Source: Rhizobium lentis
GTDB taxonomy: Bacteria; Pseudomonadota; Alphaproteobacteria; Rhizobiales; Rhizobiaceae
NCBI RefSeq assembly: GCF_014200175.1
Contig: NZ_JACHBD010000001.1
Span: forward strand, 930,001-994,000
DNA length: 64,000 nt
Reading direction: 5' to 3'
In this document: positions 18,926 through 29,062 of the stretch, one piece after another
Layout of the letters: each line of letters starts with the position of its first letter
Position numbering within the stretch: the first letter of the stretch is position 1
The notes under the pieces: model-generated
What the model saw: the letters and a program-made list of their open reading frames with translations, nothing else
Database searches by the model: none
Told to the model about the DNA's origin: nothing
Program-made: the position numbers and the translations under genes

Positions 18926-19195
18926 TTAGTCTACCTGCCCGTCCTTCGACGGTTTTTCCGCGGCTGGCTCCGCGGGCTCTTCGTCGTCATCAGCGTCGGG
19001 TTCGGCGGTCGGCTGGGGATTGAAGGTCCAGAACAGCATATAATAGGCATAGGCCCCCGCCGAAGCCGAGATCACGGCCCAGAAGGGATCGCCGCCGATA
19101 ATCTCGACCGTGGCCCAGCTGAAGCAGACGGCAACGATGGCAATCCGCACCCAGAGGCGCCGGTATGCCGGATGGTTCGGATCGATCAGTTGCAT
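18926..19195 (-). CDS. Small membrane protein with acidic tail
   Basis: An 89-residue protein, MQLIDPNHPAYRRLWVRIA at the start, with two hydrophobic segments (about 17-35 and 38-58) and an acidic, Ala/Glu/Pro-rich C-terminal tail of about 30 residues. It is probably an inner-membrane protein. The start was put at 19195 because the upstream 19 codons of the open frame are not membrane-like and carry cysteines. Similar short proteins are found widely in rhizobia with no assigned role. It is convergent with the HPD-motif gene, 7 bases apart. Confidence 0.65.
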   Translation of the reverse strand: MQLIDPNHPAYRRLWVRIAIVAVCFSWATVEIIGGDPFWAVISASAGAYAYYMLFWTFNPQPTAEPDADDDEEPAEPAAEKPSKDGQVD

Positions 19196-19393
19196 CTGCG
19201 CCCCACAGTCCAATATGTCACACATGCCCCCGGCATGCGTCGCACCGCTCACGGCCTGTGCCGCGCTTGTCTTTAGTTCGAATCTTGCAATTGTGAAAGA
19301 GCCGCGGGCTTGACGCGACGCAGAGAAGATGGAATGAAAATTCCAGTTTTTGGGTAATTCGGTTTATTTGTTCCGAATTCAAGGGAGGTTCCT

Positions 19394-20386
19394 ATGACAG
19401 TGAGATTCGGTCTTCTCGGCGCCGGCCGCATCGGCAAGGTTCACGCCAAGGCCATCAGCGGCGACGCCAATGCGACGCTGGTTGCGGTGGCGGACGCCTT
19501 TCCGCAGGCCGCCGAAGCCATCGCTTCGGCCTATGGCTGCGAGGTCCGCACCATCCAGGTGATCGAGGCCGCCAAAGATATTGACGCGGTCGTCATCTGC
19601 ACACCGACGGACACGCATGCCGACCTGATCGAGCGCTTCGCCCGCGCCGGCAAGGCGATCTTCTGCGAAAAGCCGATCGATCTCGACGTCGCCCGCGTCA
19701 AGGCCTGCATCAAGGTGGTGGAAGAGACCGGCGCCAAGCTGATGGTCGGATTCAACCGCCGCTTCGACCCGCATTTCATGGCGGTGCGCAAGGTCATCGA
19801 CGACGGCAAGATCGGCGACGTCGAGATGGTGACGATCACCTCGCGCGATCCCGGCGCCCCGCCGGTCGATTATATCAAGCGCTCGGGCGGCATCTTCCGC
19901 GACATGACGATCCACGATTTCGACATGGCCCGCTTCCTGCTCGGCGAAGAGCCGGTGTCGGTGCTGGCGACCGCCGCCGTGCTCGTCGACAGGGCGATCG
20001 GCGAAGCCGGCGACTACGACAGCGTCTCGGTGATCCTGCAGACCGCCTCGGGCAAGCAGGCCGTCATCTCCAACTCCCGCCGCGCCACCTATGGCTACGA
20101 CCAGCGCATCGAAGTGCATGGCGCCAAGGGCATGGCAGCGGCCGAAAACCAGCGCCCGGTTTCGATCGAGGTGGCGAACGGCGACGGCTACACCCGCCCG
20201 CCGCTGCATGATTTCTTCATGACCCGCTACACCGAAGCCTACGCCAACGAGATCGCCGCCTTCATTGCCGCGATCGAGAAGGGCTCGAAGATTTCGCCGT
20301 CCGGCGCCGATGGTCTCGCAGCGCTGGCGCTTGCCGATGCGGCGGTGCAGTCGGTCAAGGAAGGCAAGCTGATCAAGATTGGCTGA
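19394..20386 (+). CDS. idhA: Myo-inositol 2-dehydrogenase
   Basis: A 330-residue GFO/IDH/MocA oxidoreductase expected to oxidise myo-inositol to 2-keto-myo-inositol with NAD. The N-terminal Rossmann fold shows FGLLGAGRIGKVHAKAI (about 5-21), then the CEKPID motif (about 93) with the catalytic lysine, and the C-terminal domain carries MTIHDFDMARFLLGE with the conserved Asp/His pair (about 172-176). AAGGGAGG precedes the ATG. In rhizobia this enzyme also lies on the rhizopine pathway. It stands alone here, followed by a hairpin terminator. Confidence 0.88.
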   Translation: MTVRFGLLGAGRIGKVHAKAISGDANATLVAVADAFPQAAEAIASAYGCEVRTIQVIEAAKDIDAVVICTPTDTHADLIERFARAGKAIFCEKPIDLDVARVKACIKVVEETGAKLMVGFNRRFDPHFMAVRKVIDDGKIGDVEMVTITSRDPGAPPVDYIKRSGGIFRDMTIHDFDMARFLLGEEPVSVLATAAVLVDRAIGEAGDYDSVSVILQTASGKQAVISNSRRATYGYDQRIEVHGAKGMAAAENQRPVSIEVANGDGYTRPPLHDFFMTRYTEAYANEIAAFIAAIEKGSKISPSGADGLAALALADAAVQSVKEGKLIKIG

Positions 20387-20418
20387 CGGCCCTCTCCCGA
20401 CCGGCAACCATGCATGAG

Positions 20419-20446
20419 ATGGCCGGGCAGACGCCCGGCCATTTTG
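20419..20446 (+). terminator. Terminator after idhA
   Basis: ATGGCCGGGC-AGAC-GCCCGGCCATTTTG forms a strong GC stem followed by TTTT, 33 bases after the idhA stop. Confidence 0.8.
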
Positions 20447-21001
20447 CGTTTGCCTGGTAAAGGCGGCGGTGTGAATGCCCAGCTCAAGGCCGAACGGGGC
20501 GGAGGGTGCGGCCCTGGATTCCAGGCTAAGGGCCTGGAATGACGGAAAGTGAGGGTTGCGTTTGCAACAAAATCGCCGCCGGCGCAGCGGATGAGGCGTC
20601 GCAGTTGCTGGTCGAAGGCGGCTATACCGGGCACCGGACGCGACCCGCCTGCCGAAACGCCGACCCCTCGTTTAGCAGTAACCCGCCCCCAACCTCCGTC
20701 ATTCCAGGCCTTGAGCCTGGAATCCAGCCACCGCGCGTCTGCGCGGTGAATGAACCCCATAAGGCCTTGAAGGGAGTCACCCGCGCCCAAGGACGCGATG
20801 GATTCCTGTAACGAGCACAGACATGAGGGAGCAAGAGGAGGCGCGATTTGCCCGTTGTTGGGGATGCGGTGTAGATGCTCGGCTCAAGGTTGAGCGGGAT
20901 GGAGGGTGGGGGCCGTGGATTCCAGGCTCAAGGCCTGGAATGACGGAGGGTGAGGGTTGCGTTGCGCCAGAAAAACCTAGCCGTCGCTGCAGTTCTCGGC
21001 G
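20447..21001. repeat. Palindromic repeat cluster (three copies) in a gene-free gap
   Basis: No gene is supported in these 555 bases. Copy A (about 20470-20565) and copy C (about 20868-20966) are direct repeats sharing GGATTCCAGGCT...GGCCTGGAATGACGGA and the trailing GTGAGGGTTGCGTT. Copy B (about 20690-20740) is the same palindrome in reverse. A related motif, GGATTCCTGTAACGAGCACA, sits at 20798-20832 and matches the inverted pair near 4.3 kb. This is the pattern of rhizobial intergenic mosaic/palindromic elements. Confidence 0.75.
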
Positions 21002-22225
21002 CTAATCCCCGCCCTGAACGCCCGAGATCACGATGTCCTGATCGATCACCGACAGTGCCCTGTTGAGATGGCCTTCGAAGACGAGGATGGATTCTTCGGG
21101 GACGATGCGGATTTCCGGCATGCCTTCCATGCGCACGATATGCGACTGGCCGAGGCCCTCTTCGATGCCCTGGCGCAGCAGGTCGTAATAGCGGGTGCCG
21201 GGGCCGGTGATGGCGATGGGCATGCGTTCGGTAAGGCTGAGCATGCGCGACAGCCCGTTGCCGAGGGCGAGCCCCGCCTGGCGGAAGGCGAAGGCGGAGG
21301 TGCGGTGGCCCTGGCGGGCCTTTGCGGCGATCTTGTCGAGCTCGGCGACGGGGACGAATTTGGCTGGGATCGTGTCGAGCGGCACTTCAAAGGCGCTGCG
21401 CAGGATCGCGTAGAAGCCGGCATAGGCCTCGATACAGCCGCGGGTGCCGCAGCGACAGAGGCCGCCACCCGCCATGTGCAGCATGTGGCCGAAATTCGGC
21501 GCCGAGACCTCCTGGCCGGTCTGGCCGCCGCGCCGGACGATTCCGAGCCCGATGCTGTGGCCGAGCGACAGCGCGGCGAGCGAACGGAAATCGACGCCCT
21601 TGGCGATCTCCTCACGGGCGCCGAGCGCGGCCGCGACGAGCAGCGTCTCGTTGTCGAGAATGACCTTCGTCTGCCAATCCGGCCGCAGCGCCGATTCGAA
21701 ATCGATCTGATCGCTGCCGAAAATCGGCGACCAGATGAGCACCGGCTCGGTGGAATCGACCAGGCCCTTGCTGCTGATCGAGATCAGCAGCACTTTTTCC
21801 TGGGAGATGCGGGAGCGATCGAGGATGCGCGAAAGGCCGGCGCGCACGCCTTCCATGAAGCGGGCAGCGCCTGAGGGATCATGCGAACGCTCCTCGCTGA
21901 ACCGGTCGATCAGCTTGCCGGCATAATCGACCAGCGAATATTGCACGGCGTCCGAGGAGATTATGACGACGATGAGATAGCCGCAATCGCGCCGCTGGCG
22001 CAAAAGCACACGCGGCCGGCCACGGCCGCTCGCCGCCTGCTGCTCTGATTTTTCGATGATCTGGGCGCGTTCCAGATCGGCTGTGATCGCCGAGATGGTG
22101 GCCGAGGAAAGACCGGTGAAATCGGAAATTTCGGTATGAGCGAGCGCGCCGTGACGGCGCAGCACGGAGAGCACGAGCACGCTGTTTCTCTTACGGACCA
22201 GCTCCGTGCTCGACTTGGTCAGCAT
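21002..22225 (-). CDS. ROK-family transcriptional repressor (XylR-like)
   Basis: A 407-residue ROK protein with an N-terminal winged helix (about 10-75: VRKRNSVLVLSVLRRHGALAH, FTGLSSATISAITADLE) and a sugar-kinase-like domain. The ROK zinc motif is present as LCRCGTRGCIEAYAG (about 263-277), so it is a regulator-type ROK with metal site. The start at 22225 has GAGAGGG 8 bases upstream; an ATG at 22273 would add 16 residues. It is divergent from a xylose-type ABC transporter with a perfect palindrome between them, so it most likely represses that operon and is released by xylose or a related sugar. Confidence 0.87.
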   Translation of the reverse strand: MLTKSSTELVRKRNSVLVLSVLRRHGALAHTEISDFTGLSSATISAITADLERAQIIEKSEQQAASGRGRPRVLLRQRRDCGYLIVVIISSDAVQYSLVDYAGKLIDRFSEERSHDPSGAARFMEGVRAGLSRILDRSRISQEKVLLISISSKGLVDSTEPVLIWSPIFGSDQIDFESALRPDWQTKVILDNETLLVAAALGAREEIAKGVDFRSLAALSLGHSIGLGIVRRGGQTGQEVSAPNFGHMLHMAGGGLCRCGTRGCIEAYAGFYAILRSAFEVPLDTIPAKFVPVAELDKIAAKARQGHRTSAFAFRQAGLALGNGLSRMLSLTERMPIAITGPGTRYYDLLRQGIEEGLGQSHIVRMEGMPEIRIVPEESILVFEGHLNRALSVIDQDIVISGVQGGD

Positions 22226-22346
22226 GAATGCCGCCCTCTCCTCCTGCTTATCCGCCCCTGATTTCCACTGCATGTCCGGCCGCCCTTCCGCAAGAGGCTG
22301 AGGCCGAAAGTCAGTGTTGACAGCTGAAAAAATCTCTGACATCAAA

Positions 22347-22365
22347 TTTCTCGACTGTCGAGAAA
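22347..22365. promoter_or_regulatory. Perfect 19-base palindrome, likely ROK operator
   Basis: TTTCTCGAC-T-GTCGAGAAA is a perfect inverted repeat with 9-base arms. It lies 87 bases before the xylF start and about 120 before the repressor start. A half-site, TTTCCTCGACAGG, follows at about 22376-22388. Operators of ROK regulators such as XylR and NagC are AT-flanked palindromes with similar geometry, so this is the best candidate binding site. Confidence 0.7.
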
Positions 22366-22451
22366 ATAATCCGAACTTTCCTCGACAGGCGTATCGCGGT
22401 GGCCGGAGGAAGCATGGGCTGGGCCGGTCGCAACTCACTCGGGAGGACATT

Positions 22452-23492
22452 ATGAAGTCTATTTTGAAATTGATGGCAGGCGCCGCCATCCTTGTTTCCG
22501 TGCATACTGCTGCCATGGCTGCTGATCTCGTCGTCGGCGTTTCCTGGTCGAATTTCCAGGAAGAGCGCTGGAAGACGGACGAAGCCGCCATCAAGAAGGC
22601 TCTCGAAGCCAAGGGTGCTAAGTATATTTCCGCTGACGCGCAGTCTTCGGCCGCCAAGCAGCTGACCGACGTCGAATCGCTGATCTCGCAGGGCGCCAAC
22701 GCGCTGATCATCCTTGCCCAGGACTCCGACGCCATCGGTCCGGCCATCGAAAAGGCTGCCGCTGAAGGCATCCCGGTTGTCGGCTACGACCGTCTGATCG
22801 AAAACCCGGCCGCCTTCTACATCACCTTCGACAACAAGGAAGTCGGCCGCCTGCAGGCCGAAGGCGTCTTCAAGGCGAAGCCGGAAGGCAACTACGTCTT
22901 CATCAAGGGCTCGTCCTCCGACCCGAACGCAGACTTCCTTTTCTCGGGCCAGCAGGAAGTGCTGAAGGCCGCGATCGACGCCGGCAAGATCAAGAATGTC
23001 GGCGAGGCCTATACGGACGGCTGGCTGCCGGAGAACGCCCAGCGCAACATGGAGCAGTTCCTGACCGCCAACAACAACAAGGTTGATGCTGTCGTCGCCT
23101 CCAACGACGGCACGGCCGGCGGCGCGATCGCAGCGCTCGACGCCCAAGGCCTCGCCGGCTCCGTTCCGGTTTCCGGCCAGGACGGCGACAAGGCGGCGCT
23201 GAACCGCATCGCGCTTGGCACGCAGACGGTATCGGTCTGGAAGGACAGCCGCGAACTCGGCAAGCGCGCCGCTGAAATCGCTCTCGACCTCGCCGGCGGC
23301 AAGGACATGAGCAAGATCGAAGGCGCACAGGCCTTCAAGGGGGGCCCGAAGGGTGTTGAAATGCAGTCGGTCTTCCTGAAGCCGCTTGCCATCACCAAGG
23401 ACAATCTGAACGTCGTCATCGACGCCGGCTGGATCTCCAAGGCTGAAGCCTGCCAGGGCGTGAAGGCCGGCACGGTCGCCGCCTGCAAGTAA
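22452..23492 (+). CDS. xylF: D-xylose-type periplasmic binding protein XylF
   Basis: A 346-residue periplasmic sugar-binding protein with a signal peptide (1-23, ending in AAMA-A). It closely follows the XylF pattern: [14 protein letters not shown], then [31 protein letters not shown] and [20 protein letters not shown], which mirror E. coli XylF blocks around the xylose site. GGGAGGA is placed 5 bases before the ATG at 22452. It is the first gene of a transporter operon under the probable ROK repressor and is followed by a large stem-loop. Confidence 0.92.
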   Translation: MKSILKLMAGAAILVSVHTAAMAADLVVGVSWSNFQEERWKTDEAAIKKALEAKGAKYISADAQSSAAKQLTDVESLISQGANALIILAQDSDAIGPAIEKAAAEGIPVVGYDRLIENPAAFYITFDNKEVGRLQAEGVFKAKPEGNYVFIKGSSSDPNADFLFSGQQEVLKAAIDAGKIKNVGEAYTDGWLPENAQRNMEQFLTANNNKVDAVVASNDGTAGGAIAALDAQGLAGSVPVSGQDGDKAALNRIALGTQTVSVWKDSRELGKRAAEIALDLAGGKDMSKIEGAQAFKGGPKGVEMQSVFLKPLAITKDNLNVVIDAGWISKAEACQGVKAGTVAACK

Positions 23493-23511
23493 GCAAGCTT
23501 CGAACGAAATG

Positions 23512-23546
23512 CCGGCGCCGCAGCGGAGAGACCGTTGCGGCGCCGG
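23512..23546 (+). promoter_or_regulatory. Large intercistronic hairpin between xylF and xylH
   Basis: CCGGCGCCGCAGCGG-AGAGA-CCGTTGCGGCGCCGG is a 15-base-pair stem with one G-T type mismatch and a 5-base loop, without a following T run. It probably stabilises xylF mRNA and limits read-through into the permease gene. Confidence 0.65.
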
Positions 23547-23751
23547 ATGCGGATGCGAACTCCAAGGATGCAGTTCCTCCGCCCGCCGCACCATCGCGGA
23601 TTTGCATTCCCTGCCGGAAGGGTGTCGCGACGCCAGGCGACCGGTTTCCGGAAGCATCACGATGGTCATTTGAAGAACAGACGATGACGCCGCCCACAAC
23701 TCGGGCATGCCGGCGCAGCCGTCCAAACACAATGGGGGAACGGCAAAACCC

Positions 23752-25065
23752 ATGGCCGAAATGGTAAAATCCACCACATCAAGCGGGCCGCGAACGGCGG
23801 AAGCCAACCCGGTGACCCGCTTCTTCCGCGCAACCGAGATCGACACACGCCTGCTCGGCATGATCGGCGCGCTCATCATCATCTGGATCGGTTTCCACAT
23901 CATCACTGGCGGCCTGTTTCTGACCCCGCGCAATCTCTGGAACCTCTCGGTTCAGACGACCGATATCGCGATCATGACGACCGGCATGGTGCTGATCATC
24001 GTCACCCGCAACATCGACCTTTCGGTCGGTTCGGTGCTCGGCCTCTGCGGCATGATCATGGGCGTGACGCAGGCGAAGATCCTGCCTGAGTATATCGGCT
24101 TCGACAGCCCCTTCACCTGGGTGATTACGCTTGTCATCGGCCTGATTGCCGGCGGCCTGATCGGCACATTCCAGGGCTTGATCATCGCCTTCCTGAACGT
24201 TCCCTCCTTCATTGTCACCCTCGGCGGCCTGCTCGTCTGGCGCGGCGCGACCTGGCTCGTCACCAGCGGCCAGACGGTTGCCCCGATGGACCAGACCTTC
24301 CGCATCATGGGCGGTGGGGCGGAGGGCTCAATCGGCGCCACCTGGAGCTGGATCGTCGGCATCGCCGCCTGCCTCTTCGTCATCGCCAGCATTGTCGGCT
24401 CGCGCCGCCAGCGCCGCCGCTTCGGCTTCCCGCGCCGGCCGATGTGGGCGGAATATTTCCTCGCCATCCTGAGCTGCGTGCTGATCCTCGGCGCCGTCTG
24501 GATCGCCAACAGCTATTATTGGCCGATCAACATCGCAAAGAAATATGCCGAAGCCAACAACATCCCCTGGCCCGAAACCGGCCTGGATATTCCCTACGGC
24601 ATCGCCGTGCCGGTGCTGATCGCCATCGTCGTCGGCATCATCATGACCTTCATCGCCACCCGGCTGCGCTTCGGCCGCTATGTCTTCGCGATCGGCGGCA
24701 ACCCTGAAGCGGCCGAACTGGCCGGTATCAAGACCCGCTGGGTGACGGTGCGCATCTTCGCGCTGATGGGCATTCTGGCCGCGATCGCTGCTGCGATTTC
24801 CACCGCCCGCCTCAATGCGGCAACCAACTCGCAGGGCACGCTCGACGAGCTCTACACCATCGCCGCCGCCGTGATCGGTGGAACGTCGCTGGCGGGCGGC
24901 ACCGGCACCATCGCTGGGGCCATGCTCGGCGCGCTCGTCATGCAATCGCTGCAATCCGGCATGGTTCTCGCCCATGTCGACACGCCGCTGCAGAGCGTCG
25001 TCGTCGGCACCGTCCTCGTCGTGGCGGTCTGGCTCGACACCGTCTATCGCGCCCGTGCCAAGTGA
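23752..25065 (+). CDS. xylH: Xylose-type ABC transporter permease XylH
   Basis: A 437-residue permease of the BPD_transp_2 family with about ten to twelve hydrophobic segments. Conserved blocks include [63 protein letters not shown] and [23 protein letters not shown] hydrophilic insert of roughly 40 residues with RRQRRR near the middle is normal for the XylH branch. The ATG at 23752 was preferred to the frame start at 23707, because GGGGGAA lies about 11 bases upstream. It pairs with the binding protein and ATPase genes on either side. Confidence 0.88.
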   Translation: MAEMVKSTTSSGPRTAEANPVTRFFRATEIDTRLLGMIGALIIIWIGFHIITGGLFLTPRNLWNLSVQTTDIAIMTTGMVLIIVTRNIDLSVGSVLGLCGMIMGVTQAKILPEYIGFDSPFTWVITLVIGLIAGGLIGTFQGLIIAFLNVPSFIVTLGGLLVWRGATWLVTSGQTVAPMDQTFRIMGGGAEGSIGATWSWIVGIAACLFVIASIVGSRRQRRRFGFPRRPMWAEYFLAILSCVLILGAVWIANSYYWPINIAKKYAEANNIPWPETGLDIPYGIAVPVLIAIVVGIIMTFIATRLRFGRYVFAIGGNPEAAELAGIKTRWVTVRIFALMGILAAIAAAISTARLNAATNSQGTLDELYTIAAAVIGGTSLAGGTGTIAGAMLGALVMQSLQSGMVLAHVDTPLQSVVVGTVLVVAVWLDTVYRARAK

Positions 25066-25079
25066 GAGGAGCCTCAAAC

Positions 25080-25862
<783 letters not shown>

Positions 25863-25892
25863 GCGCTGCAAGCTCTCATCGCCCGAGGACCG

Positions 25893-25926
25893 CTCCGCCG
25901 CCCGCAAGGCCGGCGGAGTTTTTTAT
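25893..25926 (+). terminator. Terminator of the xyl transporter operon
   Basis: CTCCGCCG ... CGGCGGAG followed by TTTTTT is a classical intrinsic terminator 30 bases after xylG. Confidence 0.85.
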
Positions 25927-26064
25927 ACGCACCGAGAGGCTGACACACAAAAACACGTGCCAAACCGCAAGCATCGGTATTTCTGAGAATTTCACCATTG
26001 AAGCCGGCCGCAAGCTAGGCTAAGAACCACCCATCGGGCAGGCGATTCAAACCGCCTCAGGCAT

Positions 26065-26141
26065 GCACCCGTAGCTCAGCTGGATAGAGTGTTGGATTCC
26101 GATTCCAAAGGTCACAGGTTCGAATCCTGTCGGGTGCGCCA
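26065..26141 (+). tRNA. tRNA-Arg (anticodon CCG)
   Basis: A 77-base cloverleaf with encoded CCA. Acceptor arms GCACCCG / CGGGTGC pair fully, the D arm contains AGCTCAGCTGGATAGAGT, the anticodon stem TTGGA / TCCAA encloses loop TTCCGAT (anticodon CCG), and the T arm ACAGG-TTCGAAT-CCTGT is intact. It forms the left border of a region that ends at a mutated second copy at 33057. Confidence 0.95.
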
Positions 26142-26269
26142 TATTTCTCAGGTCCATTCTGGACATATAGCATGAACTGGAGAAGAACACCTATCGGCCG
26201 GTGCATGAGCTGGACGACGATGGCCATGTGGATGGAACAGCATTAATATCGATGTGACGAACCCGACGA

Positions 26270-26581
26270 CTAGCGGGAAAATAAATCATCCGGGAACTTG
26301 TAATAGCTGCAGTTGTTCATCGAATAGAGTTCCAAACCAGGACCTAGTTCGTTCCGTGAAAGTTCCCATTCGAACGTGTCGTCACCACCGAGGCCGGTAA
26401 TCAACGCCATCGTGGCCAGTTCCATAAAGGCGGGGAAAGGCGACCCCGTACACGGTTGCTTCCATACGTGGGTATTTGCCCTTGATAACCCGCGTGATTT
26501 CCAGTTGATCCGTATCATCCGGGTCGAATCGTTGGGGTCCGTCGGCAACAAACCTGCTTCTCCGATCGACAGCGACTTCAC
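26270..26581 (-). pseudogene. Unrecognised ORF remnant, left island
   Basis: A 103-codon open frame in AT-richer DNA. The translation matches no family I recognise and has no ribosome site at its ATG. It ends four bases into the LigD remnant region on the same strand and may be a decayed downstream partner of it. Kept as a possible relic rather than a gene. Confidence 0.25.
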
Positions 26582-26639
26582 GCGTGCCTCAACGACGACC
26601 GTCGCCTTCGCCAGTAATTCGTTCCGCGGAGGACACGGA

Positions 26640-27025
26640 GGCTAGCGGCTGCTGGCTTCAACCCAATAGCTGCCAGAAGAAAAATTGCTTTTAAGCAAAC
26701 TTGCATACGTGTGTTCAGAAGCGCCCGCAGCATCGTTATTTTTCCTTTCGTGCAGCGATGCCTAAGCTGCCTCAATTGCGTGAGGCTGTAATTCTCATTC
26801 CATCTCATAAACCGCGGCGTGATCCTGCGCCTCCCGCAGCCCTTATACGACGCATGTCGCAGCTTCGCGTCATGAGTCCATCCTAGATATTCGATCTCAG
26901 CAACAAGCTCCGGACGCATGTAGACTGTATTGCGCTTTCTGCTGGTATCGACTGCGGGCTTGCCGATAAACAGCTTGTCCATCTGCTCACGGAGCTCGGC
27001 GGCGGAACGCTTCATGAAGCCGGTT
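26640..27025 (-). pseudogene. Decayed C-terminal end of a LigD-type ATP-dependent DNA ligase
   Basis: On the minus strand the frame reads KPAVDTSRKRNTVYMRPELV followed by AEIEYLGWTHDAKLRHASYKG. This matches the oligonucleotide-binding end of LigD ligases, where V.VRPELVAEVEY.GWT.DG.LRHPSFKGLR is conserved. Neither the ligase core with its KxDG lysine nor the polymerase or nuclease domains are present. The frame after SYKG loses similarity. This is a fragment of a non-homologous end-joining gene that cannot make an active enzyme. Confidence 0.65.
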
Positions 27026-27145
27026 CCCACTCCCCGACAAAGACGAACTCACTACCTCTGCGAGCGGCGAGCAGAAGACGGCTGATGCATTCGGACGATG
27101 CTGTCGACTTCTCGTAGCCAGTGACCAGATTCGCCGAGCCGGACC

Positions 27146-27428
27146 CGGCCAGCAAGGAAGAGGGTGGAAAGTCAAAGACGGTCTAACGAGAGACGATCTT
27201 TACGCCTTCCTGACGACCGATCCCAACGGTGTCGTCAAGCCGATCCAAATGCCTGTCCTGCTGCTGACGCAAGAGGAAGTCGACGTTTGCATGCGCGCGC
27301 CATGGGAAGAGGCAAAGGCGCTCGCTCTTCCGCTGCCGAACGACGCAATCAAGGTGATATCGCGCGAGGCCTATGGCTCGAGCATCATCAGCAACGCCGG
27401 GGAACCGGTGCAAACAAGTTTGCTATAG
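27146..27428 (+). pseudogene. Fragment of an SRAP/YedK-type abasic-site peptidase
   Basis: Reading from about 27146 the plus strand gives GWKVKDGLTRDDLYAFLTTDPNG (in pieces) and then MPVLLLTQEEVDVCMRAPWE and LPNDAIKVISREAYG before a TAG at 27428. This is the C-terminal third of SOS response-associated peptidases (SRAP, DUF159), in which FAFLTT.PN..V.PIH.KAMPVIL and W..AP..EA..LQRPLPD..L are conserved. The catalytic Cys2 and the active-site His region are absent. It is a decay product lying beside the LigD remnant, so the two may come from one lost repair cluster. Confidence 0.65.
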
Positions 27429-27433
27429 ACGCC

Positions 27434-27658
27434 ATGAGCATTACCAACCATTCGACCGCGCCCGGCGCCAATGTACACTTTGAGCACTATTGCGAGGAGG
27501 AAGGCTCCCGAGAGTGCGGAGGATTCAGCCACAGTCCAACCAAGGCAATTCCGGTCCGCTGGTGGTGATGGGAGCATTTCCCGCACAAAACCTATGAGCA
27601 GGAACAGGCGCTGAGGAGCAAGCTCGAGGCGGCCGAGCGCCGGTACGTTGACCGATGA
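27434..27658 (+). pseudogene. Small HYC-motif protein, interrupted (copy 1)
   Basis: The frame opens MSITNHSTAPGANVHFEHYC followed by EEEGSRECGGFSHSP. It meets a TGA after RWW (27568) and would continue as EHFPHKTYEQEQALRSKLEA to a TGA at 27658. Small rhizobial proteins of unknown function share the HYC.H.GC..WGGFG pattern and a later Cys/His pair, suggesting a zinc site. Here the second metal motif is damaged. A second truncated copy lies at 29717. Confidence 0.5.
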
Positions 27659-27791
27659 TTGCTGGATTGATCCTCTGCACTCGCTGACGGCCGTCGACTG
27701 CGACACTGCGAATCCGACGTCTCGGCGGCGGAATGACCGATGTAGCTGATGATCCTTTTGCCGACTGAGGTAACGCCGTTTCTTCGGTCTT

Positions 27792-28508
27792 TCAGAAGAG
27801 CCCGGTCATCAGCCGACGGTACTCTGACTCGGGTATGCCGTAAGCATCGTGAGCGAATTCTTCCAACGCCTCGCGGTTTCTGATAACGACAATGCCGCGC
27901 TCGGATTGGATGAAGCCGTTGCCTTCCAGCACATGTAATGCCGTCGTCACGCTGGCGCGCCTGACCGACAACATCATGGACAGGAATTCATGGGTAACGG
28001 GCAACCGATTGCCAGATATGCGGTCGTCGCACATCAGCAGCCATCGCGCCAAGCGCTCGTTGACGTCATGGACTGCGTTGCAGACTGCGGTGTAGGCGAG
28101 TTGGACCGAGAAGACCTCAATGGAGCGGATGATGACCTTCCAAAGGTTGCGGTTCTCCTCCATCGCGACCCGGAAGTTTCCATAGCTCATGCGGTGGGCT
28201 TCACCATCCCATTGCATGCTGATGTCATGGGTGCTGCTGTCAACACCGGCAATGGCTGTGGTCGGGACATAACCTTCGAACCCGAAGACGCCCGCCTCCG
28301 CCTGGTTGCCCGCGGGAGTGGTTGCAACAAGAGAGGCAATGCCGCTCTCCAGGAAATAGACGTGCTCGAAGTTCTCACCTCTTTTGACAATTATCGAGCC
28401 CCGTGGAAGGGCCACCAGTTCCAGATGCGGTGCAAGAGGGACGAAGTCTTGCTCAGGCAAAATGTTCAGAAGCTTGTTCTTTAAAAGGTGCTGTCTGGGA
28501 GCCGACAT
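27792..28508 (-). CDS. Crp/Fnr-family transcriptional regulator
   Basis: A 238-residue regulator. Residues about 15-130 form a cyclic-nucleotide-binding-like beta barrel (LPRGSIIVKRGENFEHVYFLESGIASLVATT) but lack the Arg/Ser pair of cAMP-binding Crp. Residues 150-225 carry the winged helix, with recognition segment FLSMMLSVRRASVTTALHVL. No Fnr-type cysteine cluster is seen, so the signal is unknown. The gene is intact, although it lies within the decayed island; many rhizobial genomes hold several paralogues of this type. Confidence 0.87.
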   Translation of the reverse strand: MSAPRQHLLKNKLLNILPEQDFVPLAPHLELVALPRGSIIVKRGENFEHVYFLESGIASLVATTPAGNQAEAGVFGFEGYVPTTAIAGVDSSTHDISMQWDGEAHRMSYGNFRVAMEENRNLWKVIIRSIEVFSVQLAYTAVCNAVHDVNERLARWLLMCDDRISGNRLPVTHEFLSMMLSVRRASVTTALHVLEGNGFIQSERGIVVIRNREALEEFAHDAYGIPESEYRRLMTGLF

Positions 28509-28904
28509 CGCAACATCCTATGTTAGTGGGAAAGGCCAACGCAGGTCCAGCCTAGAGCCAAGTATAACGGTTGATACATTGCGAGTACGGACGCTTTCAT
28601 CCCGTTACGCACGACCAGATCAAGCGGCCGCCCAACGCACAGGAGAATTGGATGCCTGGGATGACAGCACCAGATCGTTGAGCGGCCTTGTCTTCAATAC
28701 CAAAGAATAGGGGACAGTTTTACTTTTGTTACCCAGGCGAGGACTTTTGTCACGAACCGCACACATCGAAAATCGACCGCTTTACCTTTGAAGAGCGAAA
28801 GGAAACTTAACATCGAATTAATCTGAATTTCAAAAATAACCTCATAGATTTATCATGATGCAACCAGTTGCTGTTCTGCTTAGAAAACCACCCCCTCCGG
28901 GCAC

Positions 28905-28928
28905 TCCCCGCCCCGGCGGGGGTTTCTC
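28905..28928 (+). terminator. Orphan terminator-like hairpin
   Basis: CCCCGCCCCGGCGGGG followed by GTTTCTCC. No coding sequence precedes it on the plus strand within 400 bases. Confidence 0.5.
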
Positions 28929-29036
28929 CCGAGCGGAATTCGCCGAGGCGAATGTAACTTTCTTTTAATTACCTTGTTCGGGGCCCGGAAGTGCCGCGGA
29001 GCTGCGGCCTATCCACATTTCCAACACACACTCGAC

Positions 29037-29062
29037 AAAGCCCCCAGGTGAGGGGCTTTTCT
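29037..29062 (+). terminator. Orphan terminator-like hairpin
   Basis: AAAGCCCC-CAGGTG-AGGGGCTTTTCT forms a stem with T-tail, again without a gene upstream. Confidence 0.5.

Noticed and set aside
20447..21001. CRISPR array
   Set aside because: The repeats are palindromic, irregularly spaced, in both orientations and have no cas genes nearby.
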